DNA from: CBDDIP01 sp965229005
GTDB lineage: Bacteria > Actinomycetota > Acidimicrobiia > Acidimicrobiales > Ilumatobacteraceae
Assembly: GCA_965229005.1 (NCBI GenBank)
Contig: CBDDIP010000002.1
Span: 1,240,001 to 1,304,000, forward strand
Direction: 5' to 3'
Length of the DNA: 64,000 bases
How positions within the stretch are numbered: position 1 is the stretch's first letter; the number at the start of each line of letters is the position of its first letter. Below the pieces are notes generated by a model that had not been told where the DNA came from, made no database searches, and worked only from the letters and a program-made list of their open reading frames with translations. Below are positions 24,539 through 32,070 of the stretch, piece after piece. A program made the position numbers and the translations under genes.

Positions 24539-26078
24539 GTGGCGCGTCCTCGGGGTTGAGCTGCTCCAGCTCCATGTGGGCCGTCTCCGGATAGGCGAAC
24601 ACAGCGATCGCCGCCGCGATCAGCTGCCCGATGGCCAGCAGGAACATGGCCGAGCCGTAGCTCCAGCCGTGATCGACCAAGCTCCCGACGGCGATCAGCC
24701 CGATGCTCCCACCGGCCAGCGACAGCGCGGTCACGAGCCCGTTCGCCCGGCCACGATTACCGGTCGGGAAGAGCTCGGCGCGGTACACAGCGAGCGCCGG
24801 GTAGGCGAGCCCAGCAGTGACGCCGCCGGCGAAGGCGCCGAGCCACATCGCCGGGCCGCCGACCGTGAACGAGCCGGCGATGACGAACGTCGAGAGCGGC
24901 ACGCACACCGCGATCACGGCGCGACGGCCGATGCCGTCGGCGAGGCGTCCGCCGACGATCAGGCCGATCGATGCCGGCGTCGCGGTCGTCAACGTGAACA
25001 CGGCGATGTCGCCGCTGCTGAACCCGCGGACGTCGGTGAGGTAGGTGTTCTGGAAGAACGACGCCGGGGCGATGAACAGGTTGGAGGTGATCGCCACGAT
25101 GCCCACGATGGCGAAGCGACGTCTCGGCAGCGGAGGAGCGAGCGCATGCACGGCTTCGAAGCGGCGCGTCTCGGTCAGGCTCCGCGCGGTGCTCGCGGCG
25201 ACGAGCAACCAGATCAGCGAGACGAGGTAGATGAGCCGCCAGCCCGAGTCGCCGAGACCGGCCAGCGGCAGCGACATCACCGCGATGCCGGCACCGAGGC
25301 CGCTGGCCAGTGCGAGCACCGAGAGCGCATAGGCGCGCGAGTTGCGGGGCATGTCCTCGGTGGCCGCCACGGTCACCAGGAAGGCGAGCGCGATGCCCAA
25401 CGGGCGACCGACGGTCTGCGTTCCGACCAGCACCCAGAAGGTGGGGGAGATGGCGCCGAGTGCGCAGCAGATCGGGGTCAGCCAGGCGAGCAGCACGATC
25501 ACCCGCCGACGTCCGACGCGGTCGGCGAGGACTGCGAACGGGATGGCGATGACGATGCCGAGGCGAACGATCACCCCGCCGACGCTCTGCCCGGTCTTGC
25601 TGATGCCGAAGTCGTCGACGGCGAACTTGACGGTCTGGGTGAACAGCGTGTTGGCGAAAGCCGCCGACATCGCCGCTGCCGCGAGCAACCCGAGCAGGTG
25701 GGCCTGTCGGGCGGTGATCCGATCGGGCGGTGCCCAGAACGGCTTGGCCGCCGCGGCCGGGCGGCGGTGCGCGAGGGCGCGGTGCATCAGGGGGCCGAAC
25801 AGCCACCGGAACCACGGGATGTCGAGCTCGTAGGTGGTCGTGTCGATGGTGCTCGAACCCTCGACGTGCAGCACACGTTCGTAGTTTCGGAAGGGTCCGT
25901 CGGACTGACCGAAGCGGCCCGGGGCCACCTCCACCTCGCCGACCACGTCGTCGCGGGCCTCCGTGGCCTCCGTTGCCCGCTCGCTCCCGGTCACGTAGGT
26001 GCGGCGGAGCACTCGACCACGGGGCACGCCGCAGGATAGGTCCAGCGGGCCGAGCCTGCGAGGGTCGCTGCCGGCCAT
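24522..26078 (-). CDS. Major facilitator superfamily transporter
   Basis: A 518-residue membrane transporter with about twelve helices. The loop motif LADRVGRRRVIVL after helix 2 and its counterpart GGRLADGIGRRAVIA in the second half are the MFS A-motifs. The pattern resembles the metabolite:proton symporter group, but the substrate is unknown. An unusual hydrophilic N-terminal extension of about 90 residues precedes helix 1. I chose ATG 26078; a longer start at 26123 would reach into the murA promoter. Confidence 0.87.
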   Translation of the reverse strand: MAGSDPRRLGPLDLSCGVPRGRVLRRTYVTGSERATEATEARDDVVGEVEVAPGRFGQSDGPFRNYERVLHVEGSSTIDTTTYELDIPWFRWLFGPLMHRALAHRRPAAAAKPFWAPPDRITARQAHLLGLLAAAAMSAAFANTLFTQTVKFAVDDFGISKTGQSVGGVIVRLGIVIAIPFAVLADRVGRRRVIVLLAWLTPICCALGAISPTFWVLVGTQTVGRPLGIALAFLVTVAATEDMPRNSRAYALSVLALASGLGAGIAVMSLPLAGLGDSGWRLIYLVSLIWLLVAASTARSLTETRRFEAVHALAPPLPRRRFAIVGIVAITSNLFIAPASFFQNTYLTDVRGFSSGDIAVFTLTTATPASIGLIVGGRLADGIGRRAVIAVCVPLSTFVIAGSFTVGGPAMWLGAFAGGVTAGLAYPALAVYRAELFPTGNRGRANGLVTALSLAGGSIGLIAVGSLVDHGWSYGSAMFLLAIGQLIAAAIAVFAYPETAHMELEQLNPEDAPLTSSG

Positions 26079-26134
26079 GTCACTCACTGCGGTGAAGCCG
26101 CTACACATGTGAGGAACCGGCATACTGTGCGACC

Positions 26135-27400
26135 GTGATCGACGACCGCATCATCATCCGCCGTGGCGGGCCGCTCAGCGGCGAGGTCGTCGTCCCGGGC
26201 GCGAAGAACTCGGTCCTCAAGCTGATGGCGGCCACGATCCTTGCCGACGGCGAGTACCACCTCGGCAACGTGCCGGACATCGCCGACGTGCCGATCATGG
26301 GCGATCTGCTGGCTGCGATCGGGGTGTCGTGCAACCGGGAGCCCGATGGTCGGTTGCTGCTCGTCAACCGTGGCGACATCGTGCCCGTCGCCCCGTACGA
26401 GCTCGTCGAGCGGATCCGCGCTTCGATCAACGTGCTCGGTCCGCTGCTCGGCCGCTTCGGACGAGTGGTGCTGTCGCTCCCCGGCGGTGACGACTTCGGC
26501 AGCCGGCCGATCGACATGCACCTCAAGGGTCTCGAGGCGATGGGCGCCACCTTCGAACTGCATCACGGCAACGTCGAGGCGCACGCCGACCGCCTGCACG
26601 GCGCGGACATCACGCTCGAGTTCCCGAGCGTCGGCGCCACCGAGAACATCCTCACCGCCGCCGTCCACGCCAAGGGCACCACGGTGATCGACAACGCGGC
26701 GCGCGAGCCGGAGATCGCCGACCTGTGCCAGATGCTCGTGTCGATGGGCGCCGACGTCGAGGGCGTCGGCTCGTCGACGCTGGTGATCCACGGCGTCGAG
26801 CCGGGCACGTTGCACGCCACGGACCACGACGTCGTCGCCGACCGCATCCAGGCCGCGACGTACCTCGCGGCGGTGGCCGTGAGCGGTGGAGAAGTCGTGC
26901 TGCGCGGTGCACGCGCCGACCACATGGAGATGCTGCTGCGGCGGTTCCACGACATGGGCGTCACCGTCACCGACATCGGTGGTGGGCTGGCCGTGTGGGC
27001 GCAGGGCCGTTTGCGCGCCATCGACGTGGCCACGCTGCCGTACCCGGGCATCGCCACCGACTACAAGCCGCTGATCGTCACGATGCTCTCCGTCGCCGAG
27101 GGCGTCGGCATCGTCACCGAGAACCTCTACCCGGGTCGCTTCCGCTACGTCGAGGAGCTCCAACGACTCGGCGCGGACATCCGCACCGACGGTCATCACG
27201 CGGTGGTGCGCGGTGTGCCCCGCCTCAGCGGTGCACCGGTGCGGGCGCCCGACATCCGCGCCGGCGCGGCCCTCGTCGTCGCCGGGTTGGCGGCGGACGG
27301 GGAGACATCGGTCACCGGGACGCACCACATCGACCGCGGCTACGACGATCTCGTCGGCCGTCTGCTGGCGCTCGGCGCCGACATCGAACGCCGCGCCTGA
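26135..27400 (+). CDS. murA: UDP-N-acetylglucosamine 1-carboxyvinyltransferase, Asp-type
   Basis: Transfers enolpyruvate from PEP to UDP-GlcNAc, the first committed step of peptidoglycan synthesis. The 421-residue protein shows PGAKNSVLKL (catalytic Lys near 24) and GATENILTAA. The active-site loop reads LPGGDDFGSRP, with Asp119 where fosfomycin-sensitive enzymes have Cys; Asp at this position is known from mycobacteria and Chlamydia and gives intrinsic fosfomycin resistance. The start is GTG with TACTGT 6 bases upstream. It is a single gene, divergent from the MFS transporter. Confidence 0.95.
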   Translation: MIDDRIIIRRGGPLSGEVVVPGAKNSVLKLMAATILADGEYHLGNVPDIADVPIMGDLLAAIGVSCNREPDGRLLLVNRGDIVPVAPYELVERIRASINVLGPLLGRFGRVVLSLPGGDDFGSRPIDMHLKGLEAMGATFELHHGNVEAHADRLHGADITLEFPSVGATENILTAAVHAKGTTVIDNAAREPEIADLCQMLVSMGADVEGVGSSTLVIHGVEPGTLHATDHDVVADRIQAATYLAAVAVSGGEVVLRGARADHMEMLLRRFHDMGVTVTDIGGGLAVWAQGRLRAIDVATLPYPGIATDYKPLIVTMLSVAEGVGIVTENLYPGRFRYVEELQRLGADIRTDGHHAVVRGVPRLSGAPVRAPDIRAGAALVVAGLAADGETSVTGTHHIDRGYDDLVGRLLALGADIERRA

Positions 27401-27418
27401 CGTTCGGCTCGCGCCCCG

Positions 27419-27583
27419 TCAGTGCTCGGTGGTGGGCGTGACCTCGGCTTCGGGCGCCGGATCGAGCGCGCTGCGCTCGGCGCGGCGACGGGCCAGACGC
27501 AGCAGGCCGACGATCACCAGGATCGGCGCCGCGACCATGAGCATCTCGTCCCAACCGCCCTGGTGGGCGAGGATCGCGATCAC
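27419..27583 (-). CDS. Small single-helix membrane protein
   Basis: A 54-residue protein from GTG 27583: IAILAHQGGWDEML, then the hydrophobic segment MVAAPILVIVGLLRLA, a basic RRR stop and an acidic Pro/Glu tail. The LAHQGGWDE opening before one helix recalls short conserved actinobacterial membrane proteins of unknown role. It is convergent with murA, 18 bases apart. Confidence 0.55.
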   Translation of the reverse strand: MIAILAHQGGWDEMLMVAAPILVIVGLLRLARRRAERSALDPAPEAEVTPTTEH

Positions 27584-27701
27584 GGAACAAAGCGCCGTGG
27601 TCGATGCGTTGCCATGAGTCGCAATCCTACGGAGACCCCTGGTTGAATGGCAGGCGCCCGCCATGCCAGCACGGACAGGGCACAGACTGGAAGAACATCG
27701 C

Positions 27702-27935
27702 ATGCGAGCACAGGTCGAAGAGACGATCGAAGTCATCCGCCCGGCCCTCCAGGCCGACGGTGGCGACATCGTGCTGCGTGACGTCAACGAGGAGACCGGG
27801 GTCATCTCGGTCACGCTCGTCGGCGCGTGCGGCACGTGCCCGGCCAGCACGCAGACGCTGAAGGCCGGGATCGAGCGGATCATGCGCGATCGCATCGACG
27901 GTGTCACCGAAGTCATCAACGTCGCCGAGGACTGA
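27702..27935 (+). CDS. NifU-like iron-sulfur scaffold domain protein
   Basis: A 77-residue protein matching the C-terminal NifU domain: VIRPALQADGGDIVL and the cluster-binding GACGTCPAST (CxxC). It would hold or hand over an Fe-S cluster. ATG 27702 is preferred because the family starts there; an ATG at 27663 would add 13 residues. The protein is about the usual size for stand-alone Nfu domains. Confidence 0.9.
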   Translation: MRAQVEETIEVIRPALQADGGDIVLRDVNEETGVISVTLVGACGTCPASTQTLKAGIERIMRDRIDGVTEVINVAED

Positions 27936-27967
27936 CGTCGTCGGCGTCGCCGCCTAGATTGCCGGTC

Positions 27968-29215
27968 ATGGACCAGGTCGATCTTCGGTTCGGCCGGCGG
28001 GCGCTGTTCGCCTCTGGCGCGGCGGGTGTGCTCGGCGCGCTGGTCGCCGCGTGCGGCAGCGACAGCTCGGTCGCGGTGAGCGACCGCAGCATCAGCGAGG
28101 TCAGCTCGCCGCCGACAGATGCCATCACGGTCCCGGCTCCGTTGGACACGGTTGCTGCGACCGATCCGTCGGTGCTCGGCACGCTCCCGCCACCCCCGGA
28201 TCGGCTCCGCATCCTCAACTGGACGGCGTACATCGATCCGAGCGAGGGCGGCGCGACCGGAACCGTCGAACGGTTCGAAGATGCGACGGGCATCGACGTC
28301 GACTACAGCGAGGACCTCAACGACAACGAAGAGGTCTTCAAGCACGTGTTCGAACCGCTCGGCAGCGGTACCGCTCCTGAGTACGACATCGCCTGCCCGA
28401 CGAACTGGTTGGCAGCGAGGCTGAAGCGGCTCGGATTGATCGAGCCGTTGCCGCTCGACCTGATCCCCAACGCTGCGAACCTCGACCCGCGCCTGCGCGA
28501 CGTGGCCTGGGATCCGGGCGCCGGGTTCAACTTGCCGTGGCAGGTCGGGATCACGGGGATCGCCTTCAACCTCGCCAAGGCGGGGCGCGCGTTGTCGAGC
28601 ATCAACGATCTGTTCGATCCGGCGTTCGCCGGCGAGGTGGCGCTGTTCACCGACATGCGCGACACGGTCGGCCTGGTGATGCTCGGGATGGGCGCCGACC
28701 CGAGCATCGTCGACGAGGTGGGCATGACGGCCGCGCTCGACAAGATCGAGGGCGCCGTGAGCTCCGGGCAGATCCGCAGCTTCACGGGAAACGAGTACAT
28801 CGACGGTCTCAACAACGGGAACCTCGTGGCGTGCGTCGCCTGGTCCGGCGACATTGCCGCAGCGGTCACGAACCCCGACGTCGTGTTCATCGTGCCCGCC
28901 GAGGGTGGGATGCTCTGGTACGACACGATGGTCGTCCTGAAGGGATCACCCGACGTCGAGTCCGCTGCTTCCTGGATGAACTTCGTCTACGACCCCGTGC
29001 AGGCGGCGCAGATCACGGCCTACGTCCAGTACGTCAGCCCGGTCGTCGGTGTGCGCGATCAGCTCGTCGCGCTCGGTGGCGACTCTGCAGTGCTGGCCGA
29101 CAGCCCGTATCTGTTCCCCAGCGATGAAGTTGCGCCGCTCAAGGTGTTCGCCGACATGCCGGACGACCTCGAAGCGGCGATGACCGATCGCTTCCTCCAG
29201 ATCTCCGGCGGCTGA
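27968..29215 (+). CDS. PotD-like spermidine/putrescine-binding lipoprotein, Tat signal
   Basis: A 415-residue extracellular solute-binding protein. RFGRRALFASGAAG is a twin-arginine signal and LVAAC a lipobox, followed by a Ser/Thr/Pro linker. The mature part has PotD-type blocks (LRILNWTAYIDPS, FEDATGIDVDYSEDLNDNEE, NLPWQVGITGIAFN, AAVTNPDVVFIVPAEGGMLW). No permease or ATPase gene is adjacent, so it is an orphan here. TAGATT lies 7 bases before the ATG. Confidence 0.88.
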   Translation: MDQVDLRFGRRALFASGAAGVLGALVAACGSDSSVAVSDRSISEVSSPPTDAITVPAPLDTVAATDPSVLGTLPPPPDRLRILNWTAYIDPSEGGATGTVERFEDATGIDVDYSEDLNDNEEVFKHVFEPLGSGTAPEYDIACPTNWLAARLKRLGLIEPLPLDLIPNAANLDPRLRDVAWDPGAGFNLPWQVGITGIAFNLAKAGRALSSINDLFDPAFAGEVALFTDMRDTVGLVMLGMGADPSIVDEVGMTAALDKIEGAVSSGQIRSFTGNEYIDGLNNGNLVACVAWSGDIAAAVTNPDVVFIVPAEGGMLWYDTMVVLKGSPDVESAASWMNFVYDPVQAAQITAYVQYVSPVVGVRDQLVALGGDSAVLADSPYLFPSDEVAPLKVFADMPDDLEAAMTDRFLQISGG

Positions 29216-29225
29216 CCCGGTCGCC

Positions 29226-30212
29226 ATGGTCACCAAGGGTTCGGTCGCCGAGACCTTTGCCGCTGCGCGTGGCGCCGATCGCAGCTCGTTGGCCCGTCTG
29301 CTGTCGTTGGTCGAGCGTGGTGGTGCTCCGGCGCGGGAGGTGGCTGCGGCCGCGTTCCCGTTGAGCGGCGACGGGTACACGATCGGTCTCACCGGAGCTC
29401 CGGGGGCCGGGAAGTCGACGCTCACGAGTGCATTGCTCGCCCACGTTCGTGGTCTGCCCGCCGGCGAGCGGGTTGCCGTCCTGGCGATCGATCCCTCGTC
29501 GCCGTTCACGGGCGGTGCGATCCTCGGCGACCGCGTCCGCATGCAGGACCACGCCACCGACGACGGTGTGTTCATCCGCTCGATGGCGACTCGTGGTCAC
29601 CTCGGCGGCCTGTCGTTGGCCGCGCCGGAGGCGGTGCGGGTGCTGCACGCGTGCGGGTGGCCGTGGGTGCTGATCGAGACGGTCGGTGTCGGGCAGGTGG
29701 AGGTGGAGATCGCCGGACGTGCCGACACCACGGTGGTGGTGGTCAACCCCGGTTGGGGCGACGTGGTGCAGGCGAACAAGGCCGGACTGATGGAGATCGC
29801 CGACGTGTTCGTGATCAACAAGGCCGATCGGCCGGGTGCGGAGCAGACGCGCATCGACCTGTCGCAGATGCTGGAGATGGCCGATCGCGGAGCGTCGTCG
29901 TGGCGGCCACCGATCATCGCGACCGTCGCCACGGATCGCAGCGGCGCCGGCGACGTGTGGGACGCGGTGATCTCCCATCGCTCCCATCTCGAGTCCTCCG
30001 GCGAGCTGGTCGCGCGCCGTCGCTCGAGGTTGTCCGACGAGTTGGCAGCGATCCTCGCCGCTCAGCTGCACGACCGCGCCCGCCGCCTCGCCGGCTCGCG
30101 CTGGGCTGACGTCGAAGCTGCGGTCGAAGCCGGCACCCTCGACCCCTGGACCGCCGCCCAATCCCTCCTCCCCCCCGACGACCTTCAGCCCCCACCCGAC
30201 TTGGATGTCTGA
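29226..30212 (+). CDS. meaB: MeaB/ArgK-family G3E GTPase
   Basis: A 328-residue GTPase that protects and loads cobalamin-dependent methylmalonyl-CoA mutase or a relative. It shows GAPGAGKSTLT (P-loop), AIDPSSPFTGGAILGDRVRM, IETVGVGQVEVEI and VINKADR (guanine specificity). No mutase gene is nearby. The last four codons, LDV and stop, come from the left arm of a family-A palindrome, so the C-terminus has been set by the repeat. Confidence 0.93.
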   Translation: MVTKGSVAETFAAARGADRSSLARLLSLVERGGAPAREVAAAAFPLSGDGYTIGLTGAPGAGKSTLTSALLAHVRGLPAGERVAVLAIDPSSPFTGGAILGDRVRMQDHATDDGVFIRSMATRGHLGGLSLAAPEAVRVLHACGWPWVLIETVGVGQVEVEIAGRADTTVVVVNPGWGDVVQANKAGLMEIADVFVINKADRPGAEQTRIDLSQMLEMADRGASSWRPPIIATVATDRSGAGDVWDAVISHRSHLESSGELVARRRSRLSDELAAILAAQLHDRARRLAGSRWADVEAAVEAGTLDPWTAAQSLLPPDDLQPPPDLDV

Positions 30213-30242
30213 GCGCGGCAATGTGCCGCGCTCAGACATCCA
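30202..30242. repeat. Family-A palindrome, copy 2 (supplies two stop codons)
   Basis: A perfect 19-bp stem (30202-30220 with 30224-30242) around the loop ATG; the arms begin TGGATGTCTGAGCGCGGCA. The plus-strand arm ends meaB with L-D-V-stop and the minus-strand arm ends the convergent DUF559-like gene with the same L-D-V-stop. The two coding regions are therefore separated only by this palindrome. Confidence 0.93.
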
Positions 30243-31161
30243 GTTTCGGGATGCGGTCGTCGATGATGACGCGCACGGTCTCGGCGACTTCGTCCATGCG
30301 GTTGAGGTCGCCCCACCAGACCTCGACGATCTCCCAGCCGAGGCGGCGGAGGGCGCGCTTGCGTTGGGCGTCCTTCCTCCGCGCCTCGGGTGTGGCGTGC
30401 CACCGCCAGCTCTGGCACTCGACGCCGATCTTCAACGCCGGCAGTGCGAGATCGAGCTCGGCGAGCAGCGAGCCGTCCGTTGATCGGACGGGTACCTCGT
30501 CGTCGAACCGGAGGCCGCGTGCGGCGAGCAAGCCCGAGGCCAACCGCTGGAACCAGCTGCGCGGCAGCCGAGCGTTGGTGCGCTGATCCAGCATCACGAG
30601 CAGCGGCAACGGTCCCTTGCGACCTTGCCGAACACGGCCTGCTACGACGTGCTGGATGTACTCGATGCTCACGCCTTTGCGAAGGGCGCTGTCGAGTGCC
30701 GCGATCGTCCGGCGTTCGTCGAGCGTCGCCAGGATGTCGATCAGCGTCAGCGGGATCGTTCGCACCGGGATGTTGTCGACGTGGGTGACGTCCGAACGAT
30801 CCCACATCCGCGTCTGGTGCACGGTCACGTTGATGTTCGCCGGCGTGGTCGGGCGAACGCCGTGACGGACCGTGACGTGCAGCGGGGAGTAGTGCTCGAA
30901 CCCGTCGAGCTCGTGGAGCCGGCCGGCCGTCCCGTGCGAGACCGCCGCATCCGGATGGGTGGAGAACGCGGCGATGATCGCCCGCTGGCGCCACGTCGTT
31001 GGCGCGGCGAGGAGCACGACGAGGTTCGGTGGGCGAGCTTCGAGGATGCCGCGATGGACCAGTCGCTCGATGTCCGATCGGGTGGTCGAGGTCGTCGCGA
31101 CCTGGAACCGGGTGGCGACGCCGTGTTGGGCTCGGAGGATGTCGGTGAGGTTTTCGTTCAC
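30232..31161 (-). CDS. AbiEi-like winged helix plus DUF559 (Vsr-like) protein
   Basis: A 309-residue protein from GTG 31161; the open frame upstream is shadow of the enoyl-CoA hydratase gene. The N-terminus (LTDILRAQHGVATRFQVA..., then RSDIERLVHRGILEA) resembles the AbiEi antitoxin-type winged helix. The C-terminus (LLAELDLALPALKIGVECQS, GWEIVEVWWGDL) matches DUF559, an endonuclease-fold domain related to Vsr; the Asp and Glu are kept but the usual following Lys/Asp position is Gln. No toxin partner is adjacent. It lies between palindrome copies 2 and 3, and copy 2 provides its stop codon. Confidence 0.78.
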   Translation of the reverse strand: MNENLTDILRAQHGVATRFQVATTSTTRSDIERLVHRGILEARPPNLVVLLAAPTTWRQRAIIAAFSTHPDAAVSHGTAGRLHELDGFEHYSPLHVTVRHGVRPTTPANINVTVHQTRMWDRSDVTHVDNIPVRTIPLTLIDILATLDERRTIAALDSALRKGVSIEYIQHVVAGRVRQGRKGPLPLLVMLDQRTNARLPRSWFQRLASGLLAARGLRFDDEVPVRSTDGSLLAELDLALPALKIGVECQSWRWHATPEARRKDAQRKRALRRLGWEIVEVWWGDLNRMDEVAETVRVIIDDRIPKLDV

Positions 31162-31202
31162 ACATACAAAGAACCGTGCCGAGTTGCCCTGAAAGGAAAA
31201 AT

Positions 31203-31243
31203 TGGATGTCTGAGCGCGGCAAGGTGCCGCGCTCCGACATCTA
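31203..31243. repeat. Family-A palindrome, copy 3 (diverged)
   Basis: TTGGATGTCTGAGCGCGGCA on the left pairs with TGCCGCGCTCCGACATCTAG on the right (31225-31244) around an AGG-type loop. Two positions in the outer arm no longer match (one would be a G-U pair in RNA). The inner 8 bp are intact and equal to those of copy 2. It lies in the divergent gap between the DUF559-like gene and the enoyl-CoA hydratase gene. Confidence 0.88.
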
Positions 31244-31285
31244 GTTTCGGTGAGCGCTGCGGGGACCGGAAGTAGGGTGCGGGGC

Positions 31286-32059
31286 ATGGGAGATCTGGTG
31301 CTGGTGGAGCGGCGCGACGACGGGGTTGCCGTGGTCACGCTGAACAACCCGAAGGTGAACGCGCTGTCGCAGGCGCTGCTGGCCGACCTGCGCGCAGTGG
31401 CCGAGGACCTGACCGCGAACCCGCCGGGGGCGGTGGTGATCACAGGCGGCGAGCGGATCTTCGCCGCCGGCGCGGACATCAGCGAGTTCGGTGGGCCCGA
31501 GGAGGGCCGCACGATCGGCAACGGGTTCCACACGGCGCTCGCTGCGGTGGCCGACATCCCTCGCTTCGTCATCGCTGCCGTCAGTGGCTACGCGCTCGGC
31601 GGTGGGTGCGAGCTCGCGCTGGCGTGCGACTACCGCATCGTCAGCGAGCGGGCGGTGTTCGGTCAGCCGGAGATCCTGCTCGGCATCATCCCCGGCGGCG
31701 GTGGCACGCAACGCCTGCCGCGAGTCGTCGGGCGCAGTCGGGCCAAGGAGATGATGATCACCGGTCGTCAGGTGAAGGCCGAGGAGGCGTTGCGCATCGG
31801 GCTCGCCGATGAGGTGGTCCCGTCAGCAGACCTTCATGAGCGGGCCTACGCGCTCGCTGCCGAGGTCGCCCGTGGCGCGGTGCTCGCACAGGCGATGGTG
31901 AAGCAGGCGGTCGAGCTCGGCCTCGACCGCGCGATCCCCGAGGCGATGGCGCTCGAGCGTGACCTGTTCGAGGCCGTGTTCCACACCAAGGACAGCCAGA
32001 TCGGCGTCGCCAGCTTCCTTCAAGACGGCCCCGGCAAAGCTCAGTTCAGCGGCAAGTAG
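31286..32059 (+). CDS. Enoyl-CoA hydratase/isomerase family protein
   Basis: A 257-residue crotonase-fold enzyme, probably acting on acyl-CoA in beta-oxidation. The oxyanion-hole segments IFAAGADISEF and GYALGGGCELALACDYRI are present, followed by FGQPEILLGIIPGGGGTQRLPR, where the Glu positions fit a hydratase. The ATG at 31286 is chosen because TAGGGT lies 7 bases before it; an upstream start would begin inside the palindrome region. Confidence 0.92.
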   Translation: MGDLVLVERRDDGVAVVTLNNPKVNALSQALLADLRAVAEDLTANPPGAVVITGGERIFAAGADISEFGGPEEGRTIGNGFHTALAAVADIPRFVIAAVSGYALGGGCELALACDYRIVSERAVFGQPEILLGIIPGGGGTQRLPRVVGRSRAKEMMITGRQVKAEEALRIGLADEVVPSADLHERAYALAAEVARGAVLAQAMVKQAVELGLDRAIPEAMALERDLFEAVFHTKDSQIGVASFLQDGPGKAQFSGK

Positions 32060-32070
32060 TTCACGGGGCG

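Noticed and set aside
31162..31572. N-terminal extension of the DUF559-like frame
   Set aside because: It crosses palindrome copy 3 and runs antisense to the enoyl-CoA hydratase.
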